Below are positions 26,449-36,203 of a stretch of 64,000 bases of DNA, piece after piece (the stretch's first letter is position 1; every line of letters begins with the position of its first letter). Made by a program: the position numbers and the translations under genes. The DNA comes from Streptomyces sp. NRRL WC-3742 (GTDB lineage: Bacteria > Actinomycetota > Actinomycetes > Streptomycetales > Streptomycetaceae), in contig NZ_JOCF01000041.1 in NCBI RefSeq assembly GCF_000720635.1, forward strand, positions 6,440-70,439. Direction: 5' to 3'. The notes under the pieces are model-generated. The model did not search any database, was not told the DNA's origin, and worked only from the letters and a program-made list of their open reading frames with translations.

Positions 26449-27402
26449 TCAGCCGACGAAGACCGCGACGGGCTTCGCCTGCCCGTCCTTCTCCTCCACC
26501 AGCGCAAGGAAGCGCCCGTCCGGCCCGTAGACCGCGATCGGCCCGTCCACGCCCATCCCGGGCGCCTTCAGCCGGGCGCCGTGCGAGAGCTTCTCGGCGG
26601 AGGACTCGTCCAGGTCCCAGCGGGGGAAGGCGGCCGCCGCGGCCTCGCCGATCGGCAGCACCTCCAGCCCCTCGGCGGAGCCGCCGGTGACTCCGGCCTC
26701 GAGCTGCTCCAGAGTCCGCGCCGACTCCACCCCGTACGGCCCGACCTTCGTGCGCCGCAGCGCCGTCAGGTGCCCGCCGACGCCCAGCCCGGCGCCCAGG
26801 TCCCGGGCCAGCGCCCGGATGTAGGTGCCGGAGGAGCACTCGACGGTCACGTCCAGGTCGATCACCGGCGTGCCGTCCTCGGCGACGGCCGAGCGCTGCC
26901 CGTGCACGGTGAAGGAGTGGATCGTGGTCGGCCGGGCGGCGAGCTCGAACTCCTCGCCCTCGCGCACCCGCGCGTACGAGCGCTTGCCGTCGATCTTGAT
27001 CGCGCTGACCTTGGACGGTACCTGCATGATCTCGCCGGTGAGTGCCGCGATCCCGGCGTCGATCGCCTCCCGGGTGACGGCGTCGGCCGGGGCGGAGGCG
27101 GTGACCTCGCCCTCCCGGTCGTCGGTGACCGTGGTCTGGCCGAGCCGGATGGTCGCCTCGTACGTCTTGGCGGTCAGCATCAGGTGGCCGAGCAGCCGGG
27201 TGGCCCGCTCGACGCCGATCACCAGCACGCCGGTGGCCATCGGGTCCAGCGTGCCGGCGTGGCCGACCTTCCGCGTACCGGCCAGCCACCTCATCTTGGC
27301 GACCACGCCGTGGGAGGTGATGCCCTCGGGCTTGTCGACGATCACCAGGCCGTCCGGGCCGGTGCCTTTGCGCTTCATCGGGTTCTTTCTGTCCAACGGC
27401 AT
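26449..27402 (-). CDS. truB: tRNA pseudouridine(55) synthase
   Basis: A 317-residue TruB that isomerises U55 in the T-loop of tRNAs. The N-terminal motif GLVIVDKPEGITSH and the catalytic-Asp motif GHAGTLDPMATGVL are both intact. A C-terminal PUA-like segment is present (SHGARLKAPG...GRFLALVEEK). ATG codons at 27402 and 27378 are both possible starts; neither has a strong ribosome-binding site, and the longer form is given. It lies 10 bases after nrnA on the same strand, so the two are probably co-transcribed, and it is followed by a strong terminator. Confidence 0.96.
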   Translation of the reverse strand: MPLDRKNPMKRKGTGPDGLVIVDKPEGITSHGVVAKMRWLAGTRKVGHAGTLDPMATGVLVIGVERATRLLGHLMLTAKTYEATIRLGQTTVTDDREGEVTASAPADAVTREAIDAGIAALTGEIMQVPSKVSAIKIDGKRSYARVREGEEFELAARPTTIHSFTVHGQRSAVAEDGTPVIDLDVTVECSSGTYIRALARDLGAGLGVGGHLTALRRTKVGPYGVESARTLEQLEAGVTGGSAEGLEVLPIGEAAAAAFPRWDLDESSAEKLSHGARLKAPGMGVDGPIAVYGPDGRFLALVEEKDGQAKPVAVFVG

Positions 27403-27412
27403 TCGCAGGTGC

Positions 27413-28516
27413 TCAAGTTACCGGCCGCAGGGCGGCCCTGAACCGCCCGACCGCCTCGGCGACGCCTTCCCGGGTGCTGAACCCGGCCGCGAAGACGTGC
27501 CCCCCGCCGCCGAGTTCGGCGCAGGCCGCCGCCACGTCCACCACGCCCTTGGAGCGGGAGGAGCCGCGCAGGGTGCCGTCCGGGTCCTGCTTGAGCACCA
27601 GCGCCACCTCCGCCTCGGCCGGGCGGCGCAGGATGTCGATCAGCCCCTCGATCTCCTCCACGGTGACGCTGAACAGCGCCAGGTCCTGGTACGGGACCCA
27701 GGTCCACACCAGGCCCAGCCCGTCGGCCGCCTCCGGCTCGTACACGGCCCGGTCGAGGGCGGCGGCGAGCACCTTGAGGTAGCCGAAGGAGGAGGTGTCC
27801 CAGAGCTGCCGGGAGATCAGGTCGTGCCGGATGCCGGTGGCCAGCAGCCGCCCGGCGAGCTCGTGGGTGGCGGGCGTGGTCGCCCGGTACTTGAAGCTGC
27901 CGGTGTCGGTGGCGACCCCGGTGTAGAGGCAGGTGGCGAGCTCCTGGTCGAGCTCGACACCGAGGCGGCGCAGCAGCTCGTCCACCAGGACGGCGGTGGC
28001 CGGCGCGGCCGGGTCGATCAGCTGGTGGGTGCCGAAGCCCGGGTTGGAGGCGTGGTGGTCGATGACCACCAGCACGGGCGCGGCGAACGCCTTGTCGTGC
28101 AGCAGGCCCAGCCGGCTCTGCGCGGCCACGTCGAAGCAGAGCACCAGCTCGGGCACGTCCGGCACCTCGCTCGCCGGAACGATCAGCTCCTGGCCGGGCA
28201 GGAAGGCCAGCGACTCCGGCACGATCTGCGGGTCGTCCCCGAAGGAGACCCGCACCTCCTTGCCGAGCGCCCGCAGCGCCAGCGCCGCCGCCAGGGAGGA
28301 GCCCAGCGCGTCGCCGTCCGGGCAGATGTGGCAGATCAGGTCGATCGAGCGGGCCCGGCCGATCTCCTCCACCACCCGCTGCCAGACCAGCTCGAAGCCG
28401 CTCTCCTCGGCCCGCGGACCCGGGAGCGCCGCGAGGGCACCCTCCACCGTGCTGGTGGAGGACGCCCCCGTGGCGGATCCGGCTCGCGAGGCGGCCCGAG
28501 CCGGCTCACCCGCCAT
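27413..28516 (-). CDS. DHH-family phosphoesterase (NrnA-like oligoribonuclease / pAp phosphatase)
   Basis: A 367-residue DHH/DHHA1 protein. The DHH domain carries HICPDGDALGSS (about 83-94), the metal-binding Asp in LCFDVAAQ, and IDHH. The DHHA1 domain carries the ELGGGGHVFAAGF substrate-binding loop near the C-terminus. Members degrade short RNA oligonucleotides and dephosphorylate 3'-phosphoadenosine 5'-phosphate. The Ala/Ser-rich first 30 residues are probably disordered. The start ATG (28516) lies two bases from the rbfA stop, so the two genes are likely translationally coupled. truB follows 10 bases downstream. Confidence 0.92.
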   Translation of the reverse strand: MAGEPARAASRAGSATGASSTSTVEGALAALPGPRAEESGFELVWQRVVEEIGRARSIDLICHICPDGDALGSSLAAALALRALGKEVRVSFGDDPQIVPESLAFLPGQELIVPASEVPDVPELVLCFDVAAQSRLGLLHDKAFAAPVLVVIDHHASNPGFGTHQLIDPAAPATAVLVDELLRRLGVELDQELATCLYTGVATDTGSFKYRATTPATHELAGRLLATGIRHDLISRQLWDTSSFGYLKVLAAALDRAVYEPEAADGLGLVWTWVPYQDLALFSVTVEEIEGLIDILRRPAEAEVALVLKQDPDGTLRGSSRSKGVVDVAAACAELGGGGHVFAAGFSTREGVAEAVGRFRAALRPVT

Positions 28517-28518
28517 GA

Positions 28519-28959
28519 CTACTCGTCCTCGTCGTCACGCTCGGACGCGGGGACCTTGTACGGGTCCGCGTCACCGGCGTAGGTCGCGCCCGCGGCGGTG
28601 GTGCGCACCGCCGCGTCGATGGCCTTCGCCCGGTCGAGCAGGTCGTCGATGTTCCGTGCGTTCTCCGGCAGCGCGTCCGCGACGAAGGTCAGCGTCGGGG
28701 TGAAGCGCACACCGATCTTGCCGACCTCGGAGCGGATGACGCCCTTGGCGCTCTCCAGCGCGGCGGCCGTGGCCTCGCGGTCGGTCTCGTCACCGAAGAC
28801 GGTGTAGAAGACGGTGGCCTCGCGCAGGTCGCCGGTCACCCGGGTGTCGGTGATGGTCACGAACCCGAGCCTCGGGTCCTTGATCCGCCGCTCCAGGGTC
28901 TGGGCGACGACCACCTGGATGCGGTCGGCGAGCTTGCGCGCCCTTGCGGTGTCGGTCAC
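28519..28959 (-). CDS. rbfA: 30S ribosome-binding factor A
   Basis: A 146-residue RbfA, a small KH-like protein that binds the 30S subunit and assists 16S rRNA 5'-end maturation. Conserved features are [30 protein letters not shown] and [11 protein letters not shown] near residue 100. The C-terminus is acidic. The start GTG at 28959 has an excellent GAGGAGG six bases upstream; the longer open frame to 29226 has no support. The stop is followed almost at once by nrnA. Confidence 0.95.
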   Translation of the reverse strand: MTDTARARKLADRIQVVVAQTLERRIKDPRLGFVTITDTRVTGDLREATVFYTVFGDETDREATAAALESAKGVIRSEVGKIGVRFTPTLTFVADALPENARNIDDLLDRAKAIDAAVRTTAAGATYAGDADPYKVPASERDDEDE

Positions 28960-29110
28960 GTTGCCTCCTCGTGCAGTGGGCGGTACCCGGGCGAGCTGCG
29001 CACCCGTAGGGGCCCACGCCCCAAAGTACCGGCCCGCGCCCGGCCTTGCGGGCGCTCTCGGTCCTGATCTGTGTGAGAACGGCGACTTCCGCCGACCGGC
29101 TCCACAGTCC

Positions 29111-29407
29111 TCATTCGTCGTCGTCGTTGTGGTACCTCCTCCTCGCGGAGAGGAGTTGCACCTCGGGGCGGCCGGCGACGAGCCGCTCACAGCTGTCCAG
29201 GATCTCGGTGACGTACGCGGCGTCACCGGAGACCACCGCCAGGCCGATCTCGGCCCTGCGGTGGAGGTCCTGGTTCCCGGTCTCGGCAGCGCACACGCTG
29301 TACTTGCGCTGCAGTTCGGCCACGATCGGCCGCACGATCGAACGCTTCTCCTTGAGCGAGTGGACGTCGCCCAGGAGCAGGTCGAAGGTGAGTGTTCCCA
29401 CGAACAT
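29111..29407 (-). CDS. DUF503 family protein
   Basis: A 98-residue protein of the DUF503 family (YlxP-like), with the characteristic opening [22 protein letters not shown] and a later [11 protein letters not shown]. It has a small ferredoxin-like fold and is nearly always found between infB and rbfA, as here. A role in ribosome maturation or RNA binding is suspected from that context but not established. The start is ATG. It follows the infB terminator hairpin, so it may depend on read-through or on its own promoter. Confidence 0.93.
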   Translation of the reverse strand: MFVGTLTFDLLLGDVHSLKEKRSIVRPIVAELQRKYSVCAAETGNQDLHRRAEIGLAVVSGDAAYVTEILDSCERLVAGRPEVQLLSARRRYHNDDDE

Positions 29408-29488
29408 GTATGACAGGTCTCGCCGACCTGGGGGCCTAGGGGAAGCGCCCCGAACCGGGGCGACTTCCCAGGACCCTACACAGCGAGA

Positions 29489-29531
29489 CCGGGGCCGGTC
29501 GACGGGAATTCCACCCGTCGACCGGCCCCGG
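29489..29531 (-). terminator. Terminator downstream of infB
   Basis: A perfect 18-bp stem (29489-29506 with 29514-29531; arm begins CCGGGGCCGGTCGACGGG) has a seven-base loop, AATTCCA, and begins 10 bases after the infB stop. It is the strongest hairpin in this operon and probably limits transcription into DUF503-rbfA. Confidence 0.85.
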
Positions 29532-29541
29532 CCGACACCGA

Positions 29542-32500
29542 CTAGGCGCGCGGCTTCTCGCGCATCTCGTAGGTCTCGATGACGTCCTCGACCTTGATGT
29601 CGTTGAACGACCCCAGGGTCACACCGGCCTCGAAGCCCTCGCGGACCTCGGTCGCGTCGTCCTTGAAGCGGCGCAGACCCTCGATGGTGAGGCTCTCCGC
29701 CACGACCTTGCCGTCGCGCAGCAGGCGGGCCTTGGCGTTGCGGCGGAGGATGCCGTCGCGGACCAGGACACCGGCGATGTTGCCGAACTTGGAGGAGCGG
29801 AAGACCTCGCGGATCTCCGCGGCGCCGAGGCGCACCTCCTCGTACTCCGGCTTGAGCAGGCCCTTGAGGGCGTTCTCGATCTCCTCGATCGCCTGGTAGA
29901 TGACCGAGTAGTACCGGACGTCCACGCCTTCCTTGTCGGCCGCGGTGCGCGCACGGCCTTCGGCGCGCACGTTGAAGCCGATGATGATGGCGTCCGAGCC
30001 CATCGCCAGGTCCACGTCGGACTCGGTGATGGCACCCACACCGCGGTGCAGGACCCGGAGCTCGACCTCCTCGCCCACGTCGAGCTTGACGAGGGCGTCC
30101 TCGAGGGCTTCGACGGAACCGGAGACGTCACCCTTGATGATGAGGTTGAGCTGCTCGATGGAGCCGGCGGCGATGGCCTTGTCCAGGTCCTCCAGGGACA
30201 CCCGGACCCGACGCTGCGCGAAGGCGGCGTTGCGGTCGCGGGCCGAGCGCTTCTCGGCGATCTGGCGGGCGGTGCGGTCCTCGTCGACGACGATGAAGCT
30301 GTCGCCGGCGCGGGGCACCGAGGTCAGACCGAGCAGCAGCACCGGGCGGGACGGGCCGGCCTCGGAGAGGCTGTTGCCGTTCTCGTCCAGCATCGCGCGG
30401 ACGCGGCCGTAGGCGTCGCCCACGACGATCGAGTCGCCGACGCGGAGAGTACCGCGCTGGACGAGGACGGTCGCCATGGCGCCGCGGCCCTTGTCGAGGT
30501 GGGCCTCGATCGCAATACCCTGCGCGTCCTGCTCCGGGTTGGCCCGCAGGTCCAGCGAGGCGTCCGCGGTCAGGACCACGGCCTCCAGCAGCTGGTCGAT
30601 GTTCAGGCCCTGGCGGGCGGAGATGTCGACGAACATGGTGTCGCCGCCGTACTCCTCGGCCACCAGGCCGAACTCGGTCAGCTGACCGCGGACCTTCGTC
30701 GGGTCGGCGCCCTCGACGTCGATCTTGTTGACGGCGACCACGATCGGCACACCCGCGGCCTTGGCGTGGTTGAGCGCCTCGACCGTCTGCGGCATGACAC
30801 CGTCGTTGGCCGCGACCACCAGGATCGCGATGTCGGTGGACTTGGCACCACGGGCACGCATGGCGGAGAACGCCTCGTGACCCGGGGTGTCGAGGAAGGT
30901 GATCGGGCGCTCTTCGCCGTTCACCGTCGTCGCCACCTGGTAGGCACCGATGTGCTGGGTGATGCCACCGGCCTCGCCGGCCACCACGTTGGACTTGCGG
31001 ATCGCGTCCAGCAGTCGGGTCTTACCGTGGTCGACGTGACCCATGACGGTGACGACCGGCGGGCGCGGGGCCAGCTGCTCCTCGTCGCCCTCGTCGGCGC
31101 CGAAGTCGATGTCGAACGACTCCAGCAGCTCGCGGTCCTCGTCGTCCCGGCTGACGATCTCCAGGACGAAGCCCATCTCGCCGGCCAGCAGCTCGAGGGT
31201 CGCGTCGGAGACCGACTGGGTCGCGGTGACCATCTCACCGAGGTTGAACATGACGGAGACGAGCGCGGCCGGGTTGGCGTTGATCTTCTCCGCGAAGTCC
31301 GTCAGGGAGGCACCACGCGACAGGCGGACCGTCTGGCCGTTGCCGCGAGGGAGCATCACACCGCCGACGGACGGGGCCTGCATGGCCTCGTACTCCTGGC
31401 GCTTCGCCCGCTTCGACTTGCGACCGCGAGCCGGGCGACCGCCCGGGCCACGACCGAAGGCGCCCTGCGTGCCACCACGGGCACCCGGGCCGCCCGGACG
31501 GCCGCTGAAGCCGCCGGGACGCGGGCCGAAGCCACCGCCGCCGCCACCCGGGGCACCGCCACCGGGACGCGGACCGCCGAAGCCGCCGCCACCGGCCGGA
31601 CGCGAGCCCGGACCGGCCGGACGACCCTGGAAGCCGGGACGGGCACCGCCGGCACCCGGACCACCCGGACGACCGCCGCCGGGGCCACCGGGACCACGGC
31701 CACCCGGGCCCGGACGCGGGCCCGGAGCCGGACGCTGCGGCATCATGCCCGGGTTCGGGCGCGGCATGCCGGACGGAGTCGGGCCGCCGGGCCGCGGGGA
31801 GGCCGGACGCGGCATCCCGTCGGGACGCGGACGGTCGCCACCGGGACGCGGGGCACCGGCACCCGGACCACCGGCCGGACGCGGACGGTCGCCGCCCGGA
31901 CGCGGGGCACCGGCACCCGGACCACCGGCCGCACGCGGACGGTCGCCGCCCGGACGCGGGGCACCGGCACCGGGGGCACCGGCCGGACGCGGACGGTCGC
32001 CACCGGGACGCGGGCGGTCGCCGCCCTGCGCACCGGGAGCACCCGGACGGCCACCCGGCGCGCCGGGACGGCGGTCGCCGGGGCGGGCCATGCCGGTCGC
32101 GCTGCCCGAGGTGAACGGGTTGTTGCCCGGACGCGGGCCGGCCGGACGCGGGCCCGGACGGGCGCCGCTGCCGGACTGGGCCGCCGGACGCGGGGCCTGG
32201 GCGGCCGGACGCTCGGCGTCACCGGCCGGAGCCGGCGAGGAGAACTCGGCCGCAGGCGCGGCCGGGGCCGCCGGGGCGGCGGGACGCGCGGCCGGGCGCG
32301 GGCCCGGGGTCGGCGCGCCGGCCTTCGGGGCGGCGGAGGGTGCGGCCGGGGCGGCGGGCGCCGCGGCAGCGGGGGTCGGACGGGGACCGGGGGCCGCGGC
32401 AGGGCGCGGACCCGGGGTCGGAGCCGGCTTCGGGGAACCCGAAGCGGCGGGGGAGGGCGCCGCGGTCTTCCGCGGGCCCGGCTTGGCAGCGGAACCACCA

Positions 32501-32667
32501 CCGGTGGGCGCCACACCAAGCGCGTCAGTCAACTTGCGCACGACCGGCGCCTCGATCGTCGAGGACGCCGAACGGACGAACTCACCCAGCTCGGTGAGCT
32601 TGGCCATGACGGCCTTGCTCTCCAAACCAAGCTCCTTGGCGAGTTCGTAAACCCGGACCTTAGCCAC
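29542..32667 (-). CDS. infB: Translation initiation factor IF-2
   Basis: A 1041-residue IF-2, the GTPase that delivers initiator tRNA to the 30S subunit. The N-terminal IF2-N motif ([11 protein letters not shown]) comes first. Residues about 55-400 are a Pro/Gly/Arg/Ala-rich low-complexity region with an 18-residue tandem repeat. The G domain starts near residue 535 with MGHVDHGKT, then [12 protein letters not shown] and a SAR motif, and is followed by the beta-barrel and C-terminal domains. The start is GTG at 32667 with AGGAG upstream. It lies in the rimP-nusA-ylxR-infB order typical of bacteria. Confidence 0.98.
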   Translation of the reverse strand: MAKVRVYELAKELGLESKAVMAKLTELGEFVRSASSTIEAPVVRKLTDALGVAPTGGGSAAKPGPRKTAAPSPAASGSPKPAPTPGPRPAAAPGPRPTPAAAAPAAPAAPSAAPKAGAPTPGPRPAARPAAPAAPAAPAAEFSSPAPAGDAERPAAQAPRPAAQSGSGARPGPRPAGPRPGNNPFTSGSATGMARPGDRRPGAPGGRPGAPGAQGGDRPRPGGDRPRPAGAPGAGAPRPGGDRPRAAGGPGAGAPRPGGDRPRPAGGPGAGAPRPGGDRPRPDGMPRPASPRPGGPTPSGMPRPNPGMMPQRPAPGPRPGPGGRGPGGPGGGRPGGPGAGGARPGFQGRPAGPGSRPAGGGGFGGPRPGGGAPGGGGGGFGPRPGGFSGRPGGPGARGGTQGAFGRGPGGRPARGRKSKRAKRQEYEAMQAPSVGGVMLPRGNGQTVRLSRGASLTDFAEKINANPAALVSVMFNLGEMVTATQSVSDATLELLAGEMGFVLEIVSRDDEDRELLESFDIDFGADEGDEEQLAPRPPVVTVMGHVDHGKTRLLDAIRKSNVVAGEAGGITQHIGAYQVATTVNGEERPITFLDTPGHEAFSAMRARGAKSTDIAILVVAANDGVMPQTVEALNHAKAAGVPIVVAVNKIDVEGADPTKVRGQLTEFGLVAEEYGGDTMFVDISARQGLNIDQLLEAVVLTADASLDLRANPEQDAQGIAIEAHLDKGRGAMATVLVQRGTLRVGDSIVVGDAYGRVRAMLDENGNSLSEAGPSRPVLLLGLTSVPRAGDSFIVVDEDRTARQIAEKRSARDRNAAFAQRRVRVSLEDLDKAIAAGSIEQLNLIIKGDVSGSVEALEDALVKLDVGEEVELRVLHRGVGAITESDVDLAMGSDAIIIGFNVRAEGRARTAADKEGVDVRYYSVIYQAIEEIENALKGLLKPEYEEVRLGAAEIREVFRSSKFGNIAGVLVRDGILRRNAKARLLRDGKVVAESLTIEGLRRFKDDATEVREGFEAGVTLGSFNDIKVEDVIETYEMREKPRA
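31829..32044 (-). repeat. 54-bp tandem repeat within infB
   Basis: The 11-mer GGACGGTCGCC recurs at 31829, 31883, 31937 and 31991, exactly 54 bases apart, with a degenerate fifth copy near 32045. Each unit encodes 18 residues of the type [13 protein letters not shown] plus a variable tail. The period keeps the reading frame, so copy number can change without breaking IF-2. Confidence 0.85.
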
Positions 32668-32724
32668 TTCACTCCTGTCTATGAGTCCGGGGGTCTCGTC
32701 CGCCGGACTGTCGCTACTTCATGG

Positions 32725-32768
32725 GCGTACCCATCGCGTACTCATCGCGTACTCATCGAGTGCTCATC
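32725..32768. repeat. Four 11-bp direct repeats upstream of infB
   Basis: The unit GCGTACTCATC occurs four times in a row: 32725-32735 (one change), 32736-32746 and 32747-32757 (exact), and 32758-32768 (two changes). It lies in the 226-base ylxR-infB spacer, 58 bases before the infB start, where no gene was found. Confidence 0.85.
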
Positions 32769-32893
32769 GCAATCTCGACCTACTTCCACATCGCGAGGTA
32801 CCTGGCTGGTGGCACGGCGTGCGGCTGCCCGCCGTGCTTGTTGCGGTGGTTCTCCCGCCGCTTCGAGTGGCGGCGGTGCTGTGGCGTGGCCCC

Positions 32894-33202
32894 TCAGGAC
32901 TCCTGGGAATCCGAGGCGCCGTCCGCCCGCTCCTCGATGAACCCGCGCAGTCGCGCCGTGTCGAGCGTGCCCTGGAGCCGGAAGGCCCGGGGGAACGCCC
33001 GGCGACGGACCGCGAGGTCGAGGCAGGCCGGATCGGGGTGCAGATGCGCGCCCCGGCCCGGAAGTGCGCCACGGGGATCGGGGACGCACTCGCCCTCGAC
33101 CGCCATGACACGCAACAGCTGGTGCTTGGCCGCTCGCTTGCGGCAGCCCACGCAGGTGCGTTCCGGGCGTGCTCGGACATGCGTCCGGCCAGACGAAGGC
33201 AA
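32894..33202 (-). CDS. YlxR family (DUF448) RNA-binding protein
   Basis: A 102-residue YlxR protein with the diagnostic RARPERTCVGCRKRA near the N-terminus and GRGAHLHPDPACLDLAVRRRAF in the middle. The family is small, RNA-binding-like, and encoded between nusA and infB. In other bacteria it has been linked to RNase P or transcription control. The best start is TTG at 33202, because GGAGGGG lies five bases upstream; a GTG at 33244 gives a 14-residue extension without similarity to the family. TTG starts are uncommon in this window. Confidence 0.9.
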   Translation of the reverse strand: MPSSGRTHVRARPERTCVGCRKRAAKHQLLRVMAVEGECVPDPRGALPGRGAHLHPDPACLDLAVRRRAFPRAFRLQGTLDTARLRGFIEERADGASDSQES

Positions 33203-33299
33203 GTCTACCCCTCCGAAGGGACATGGCGCCGCCCCGCCGATCACGGTGGACCTGCAGGACGGCTACGACGACACGGACTGCTCGCCGACTGCGCGCCGA

Positions 33300-34298
33300 C
33301 TACTCGCCGTCGGATTCCGGCTGGCCCTCGGTGTCCGGGCGGATGTCGATGCGCCATCCGGTGAGGCGGGCGGCCAGGCGGGCGTTCTGCCCCTCCTTTC
33401 CGATCGCCAGCGAGAGCTGGTAGTCCGGCACGATCACCCGGGCCGAGCGCTGGGCCAGGTCGACGATCTCCACGCTGCTCACCCGCGCGGGGGACAGCGC
33501 GGAGGCGACCATCTCGCGGGGGTCCTCGGACCAGTCGACGATGTCGATCTTCTCACCGTGCAGCTCGCCCATCACGGCGCGCACCCGGGAGCCCATCGGG
33601 CCGATGCAGGCGCCCTTGGCGTTCAGACCGGCCCGGCGCGACCAGACCGCGATCTTGGTCCGGTGACCGGCCTCACGGGCGATCGCGGCGATCTCGACGC
33701 TGCCGTCGGCGATCTCCGGGACCTCCAGCGCGAAGAGCTTCTTCACCAGGCTCGGGTGGGTGCGCGACAGCGTCACCGACGGGCCGCGCACGCCGCGGCG
33801 CACCGCGACGACGTAGCACTTCAGACGGGTGCCGTGCCGGTAGTCCTCGCCCGGCACCTGCTCCTGCGGCGGGAGGATGGCCTCCAGCTTGCCGATGTCG
33901 ACGAGCACGTTCTTCGGGTCGTTGCCCTGCTGGACGACACCGGTGACGATGTCGCCCTCCTTGCCCGCGTACTCGCCGAAGGTCTGGTCGTCGGCGGCGT
34001 CGCGCAGGCGCTGCATCATCACCTGGATGCCGATGCTGGACGCGATCCGGCCGAAGCCGCTCGGGGTGTCGTCGAACTCCTTCGGCTCGACGCCCTCGTC
34101 CAGCTCCGCCGGGTCCTCCGTCGCCCACACGGTGACGTGGCCGCTCTGGCGGTCCAGGTGCACCCGGGCGCGGCGGCGCGAGCCCTCGGTGCGGTGGTAC
34201 GCGGTGAGGAGGGCCGACTCGATGGACTCGACCAGCAGGTCGAAGGGGATGTTCTTCTCGTTGACCAGCGTGCGCAGGGCACTCATGTCGATGTCCAC
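33300..34298 (-). CDS. nusA: Transcription termination/antitermination factor NusA
   Basis: A 332-residue NusA that binds RNA polymerase and nascent RNA to modulate pausing, termination and antitermination. It has an N-terminal polymerase-binding domain (about 1-105), an S1 domain ([11 protein letters not shown], about 115-180) and two KH domains ([10 protein letters not shown]...[15 protein letters not shown] and [23 protein letters not shown]). It is shorter than the E. coli protein because the C-terminal acidic repeats are absent, as is normal in actinobacteria. ATG start with GGAGG upstream. It follows rimP by 66 bases in the same operon. Confidence 0.97.
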   Translation of the reverse strand: MDIDMSALRTLVNEKNIPFDLLVESIESALLTAYHRTEGSRRRARVHLDRQSGHVTVWATEDPAELDEGVEPKEFDDTPSGFGRIASSIGIQVMMQRLRDAADDQTFGEYAGKEGDIVTGVVQQGNDPKNVLVDIGKLEAILPPQEQVPGEDYRHGTRLKCYVVAVRRGVRGPSVTLSRTHPSLVKKLFALEVPEIADGSVEIAAIAREAGHRTKIAVWSRRAGLNAKGACIGPMGSRVRAVMGELHGEKIDIVDWSEDPREMVASALSPARVSSVEIVDLAQRSARVIVPDYQLSLAIGKEGQNARLAARLTGWRIDIRPDTEGQPESDGE

Positions 34299-34364
34299 GG
34301 CTACGCCTCCTCGTCTTTCGTCACGTTCGTCATGCCGGTCCGGGGTCCGCTCCCCGGGGTGAGG

Positions 34365-34916
34365 TCACTGCTCACCGTCGTCCACCCCGTCGAGCCCGTC
34401 CTCGTCGAGGGCGTCGGCCTCGTCGAGCCCGTCGTCGTCCTTGCGGTTGAACTCGACCTGCACGCGCGCCCGGGCGACCTCGGTGTACTCCAGGCGGCGC
34501 TCCTTGGGACGGCCGCGGCCCTTCACCGGCTGCACCTCGACCAGCACGCCGTCCTCGTCGGCCGCCAGTACGCGGGCGACCAGCTCGGCGCCGTCCACCA
34601 GGTGGACCTTCGCCAGCCGGCCCTCGGCCCGCTGCCAGTGGCGCGGCAGCACCAGCGGGCGCTCAGCACCCGGGGAACCGACCTCCAGCAGGTAGGGCTC
34701 GTCGCCCAGCACGTCCGACGCGTCCAGGGCGTCACCGGCGATCCGGCTGAACTCGGCGACGGCGTCCATGTCCACACCCTCATCGGTGTCGACGTCGATC
34801 TGCACCTGCCGGCGGTTGCCCGTCTTGGTGACCCTGACGTCCTCGAGGTCCAGCCCGGCCTGCGCGGCCAGGGGCTCCAACAACTCTCGCAGCCGATCGG
34901 TGTGGGTGGTGCTCAT
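34365..34916 (-). CDS. rimP: Ribosome maturation factor RimP
   Basis: A 183-residue RimP that helps assemble the 30S subunit. Family features are RLRELLEPLAAQAGLDLEDV, the RRQVQIDVD strand, and EPYLLEVGSPGAERPL. The C-terminal about 25 residues are very acidic, as seen in streptomycete RimP. The start is ATG at 34916, with GAGGAG about ten bases upstream; a longer open frame to 34994 lacks family similarity. It is the first gene of the minus-strand nusA operon, so the promoter is expected in 34917-35175. Confidence 0.95.
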   Translation of the reverse strand: MSTTHTDRLRELLEPLAAQAGLDLEDVRVTKTGNRRQVQIDVDTDEGVDMDAVAEFSRIAGDALDASDVLGDEPYLLEVGSPGAERPLVLPRHWQRAEGRLAKVHLVDGAELVARVLAADEDGVLVEVQPVKGRGRPKERRLEYTEVARARVQVEFNRKDDDGLDEADALDEDGLDGVDDGEQ

Positions 34917-35175
34917 CCGGGTGGACTCCTCGGCCGCGTCTGCTGTTGTCAGAAGGTCGCTCCGTACCCCACGGGTCACGGCAGCTCGGCCCAAAGCCTA
35001 GCCGGTGCAACCCCCAACCACCGATTCCGCACCATCCCGGGCCCCGGACACGCCAGACACTGCGAGCAACCTCACACCTCCCTCCACCCGCCACCCGAAC
35101 GTGTGGGTTCTGTAATCATTCACGCCAACGGGGCCGGGGAGGCCGTCCTCGCGTACCCACCCCGGAGTGACCCCG

Positions 35176-36195
35176 ATGCAGCCACCCAGCCGACGGACCC
35201 TGCTCGCCCTCGGCCTGCTCACCAGCCTCACCGCCCTGACGGCCTGCACCGGAACCGACGACCCCTCCTCCCCCGCCGCCACCCCCGACCCGGACGCGCC
35301 CGTACGCCGACGCGCCGTCGCCGCCACCGACGCCGTCCTCGCCGCGTACGACACCGCCCTCGCCGCGCCCGGCCAGCAGGCGGCGCTGCTGCAGCAACTG
35401 CGCGCCGAAACGATCCGGCACCGGGCCGCCCTCGCCGAGGGGCTCCCGGCCGCCGCGAGCCCGACGGCCACCACGGCCTCCGCCTCCCCGACGGCCGCGC
35501 CCCCGGGAACGCCCGCCGGAACGCCCGCCGCCGAGGAGCGCCGGGCGGCCCAGGCCCACCTCGCCGACCTGGCCGCCGCCACCGGGCCCCTCGCCCGGCT
35601 GCTCGCCTCCGTCGCCGCCTCCCGGCTGCTGCACGCCGCCGCCCTCGGCGACACCGCCCCCGCCGCCTCGACGCCGGTCGCGACGCCCGCACCGAGCACC
35701 ACCCCCGCCGCTCCCGCGGGCACCGCCGGCCTGGCCGCCCTCCAGAGCGCCCTCGGCGCCGAGCACGCCGCCGTCTACGGCTACGGCATCGTCGGCGCCC
35801 GCCTCCCCGAGGACCAGCAGCGCGCCGACGCCCGTACCGCCCTGGCCGCCCACGAGGCCCGCCGCGACTCCTGGCAGCGCCTGCTCACCACCCTCGGCTC
35901 CGCCCCCACCCCCGCCGCCGGCGGCTACCGCCTGCCCTTCCCCGTCCAGGACGCCGCCACCGCCGCCCAACTGGCCGCCCACCTCGAGACCGGTCTCACC
36001 GGCGTCTACGCCGACCTCGTCGGCGCCCTGCCCGCCGCGCACCGCCCCGCCGCGGCCGCCGCCCTCCACGAGGCGGCCGTCCGCGCCCGCCGCTGGGGCG
36101 CCCCCGCCACACCCTTCCCCGGCATCCCCGACGCCGCCCCGACCACCTCGCCCGCCTCACCGGCCGCGTCCTCCGCCGCCGCCGCGACCCCGTAG
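35176..36195 (+). CDS. Tat-type lipoprotein with DUF4439 ferritin-like domain
   Basis: A 339-residue exported protein. The signal peptide has twin arginines (PSRRTLLALG) and ends in a lipobox, LTAC (cysteine at about residue 22), so it is probably a Tat-exported lipoprotein. Residues about 175-320 form a ferritin-like four-helix domain of the DUF4439 type (ALGAEHAAVYGYGIVGARL, then AAHEARRD and ETGLTGVYADLVG). An Ala/Pro/Thr-rich linker separates the two helical parts. The start is ATG at 35176, where GGAG lies eight bases upstream; a GTG at 35167 is badly placed. Metal binding is suggested by the fold but not shown. It is divergent from rimP and followed by a kinase-like gene. Confidence 0.8.
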   Translation: MQPPSRRTLLALGLLTSLTALTACTGTDDPSSPAATPDPDAPVRRRAVAATDAVLAAYDTALAAPGQQAALLQQLRAETIRHRAALAEGLPAAASPTATTASASPTAAPPGTPAGTPAAEERRAAQAHLADLAAATGPLARLLASVAASRLLHAAALGDTAPAASTPVATPAPSTTPAAPAGTAGLAALQSALGAEHAAVYGYGIVGARLPEDQQRADARTALAAHEARRDSWQRLLTTLGSAPTPAAGGYRLPFPVQDAATAAQLAAHLETGLTGVYADLVGALPAAHRPAAAAALHEAAVRARRWGAPATPFPGIPDAAPTTSPASPAASSAAAATP

Positions 36196-36203
36196 CGACG
36201 ACA

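Noticed and set aside
32725..32768. Possible CRISPR array
   Set aside because: Repeats of 11 bases with no spacers and no cas genes; a simple tandem repeat.
32721..36203. Very long plus-strand open frame running into the kinase gene
   Set aside because: Only the part from 36204 has kinase similarity and a start signal; the earlier part is opposite ylxR, nusA and rimP and in a different frame from the lipoprotein gene.
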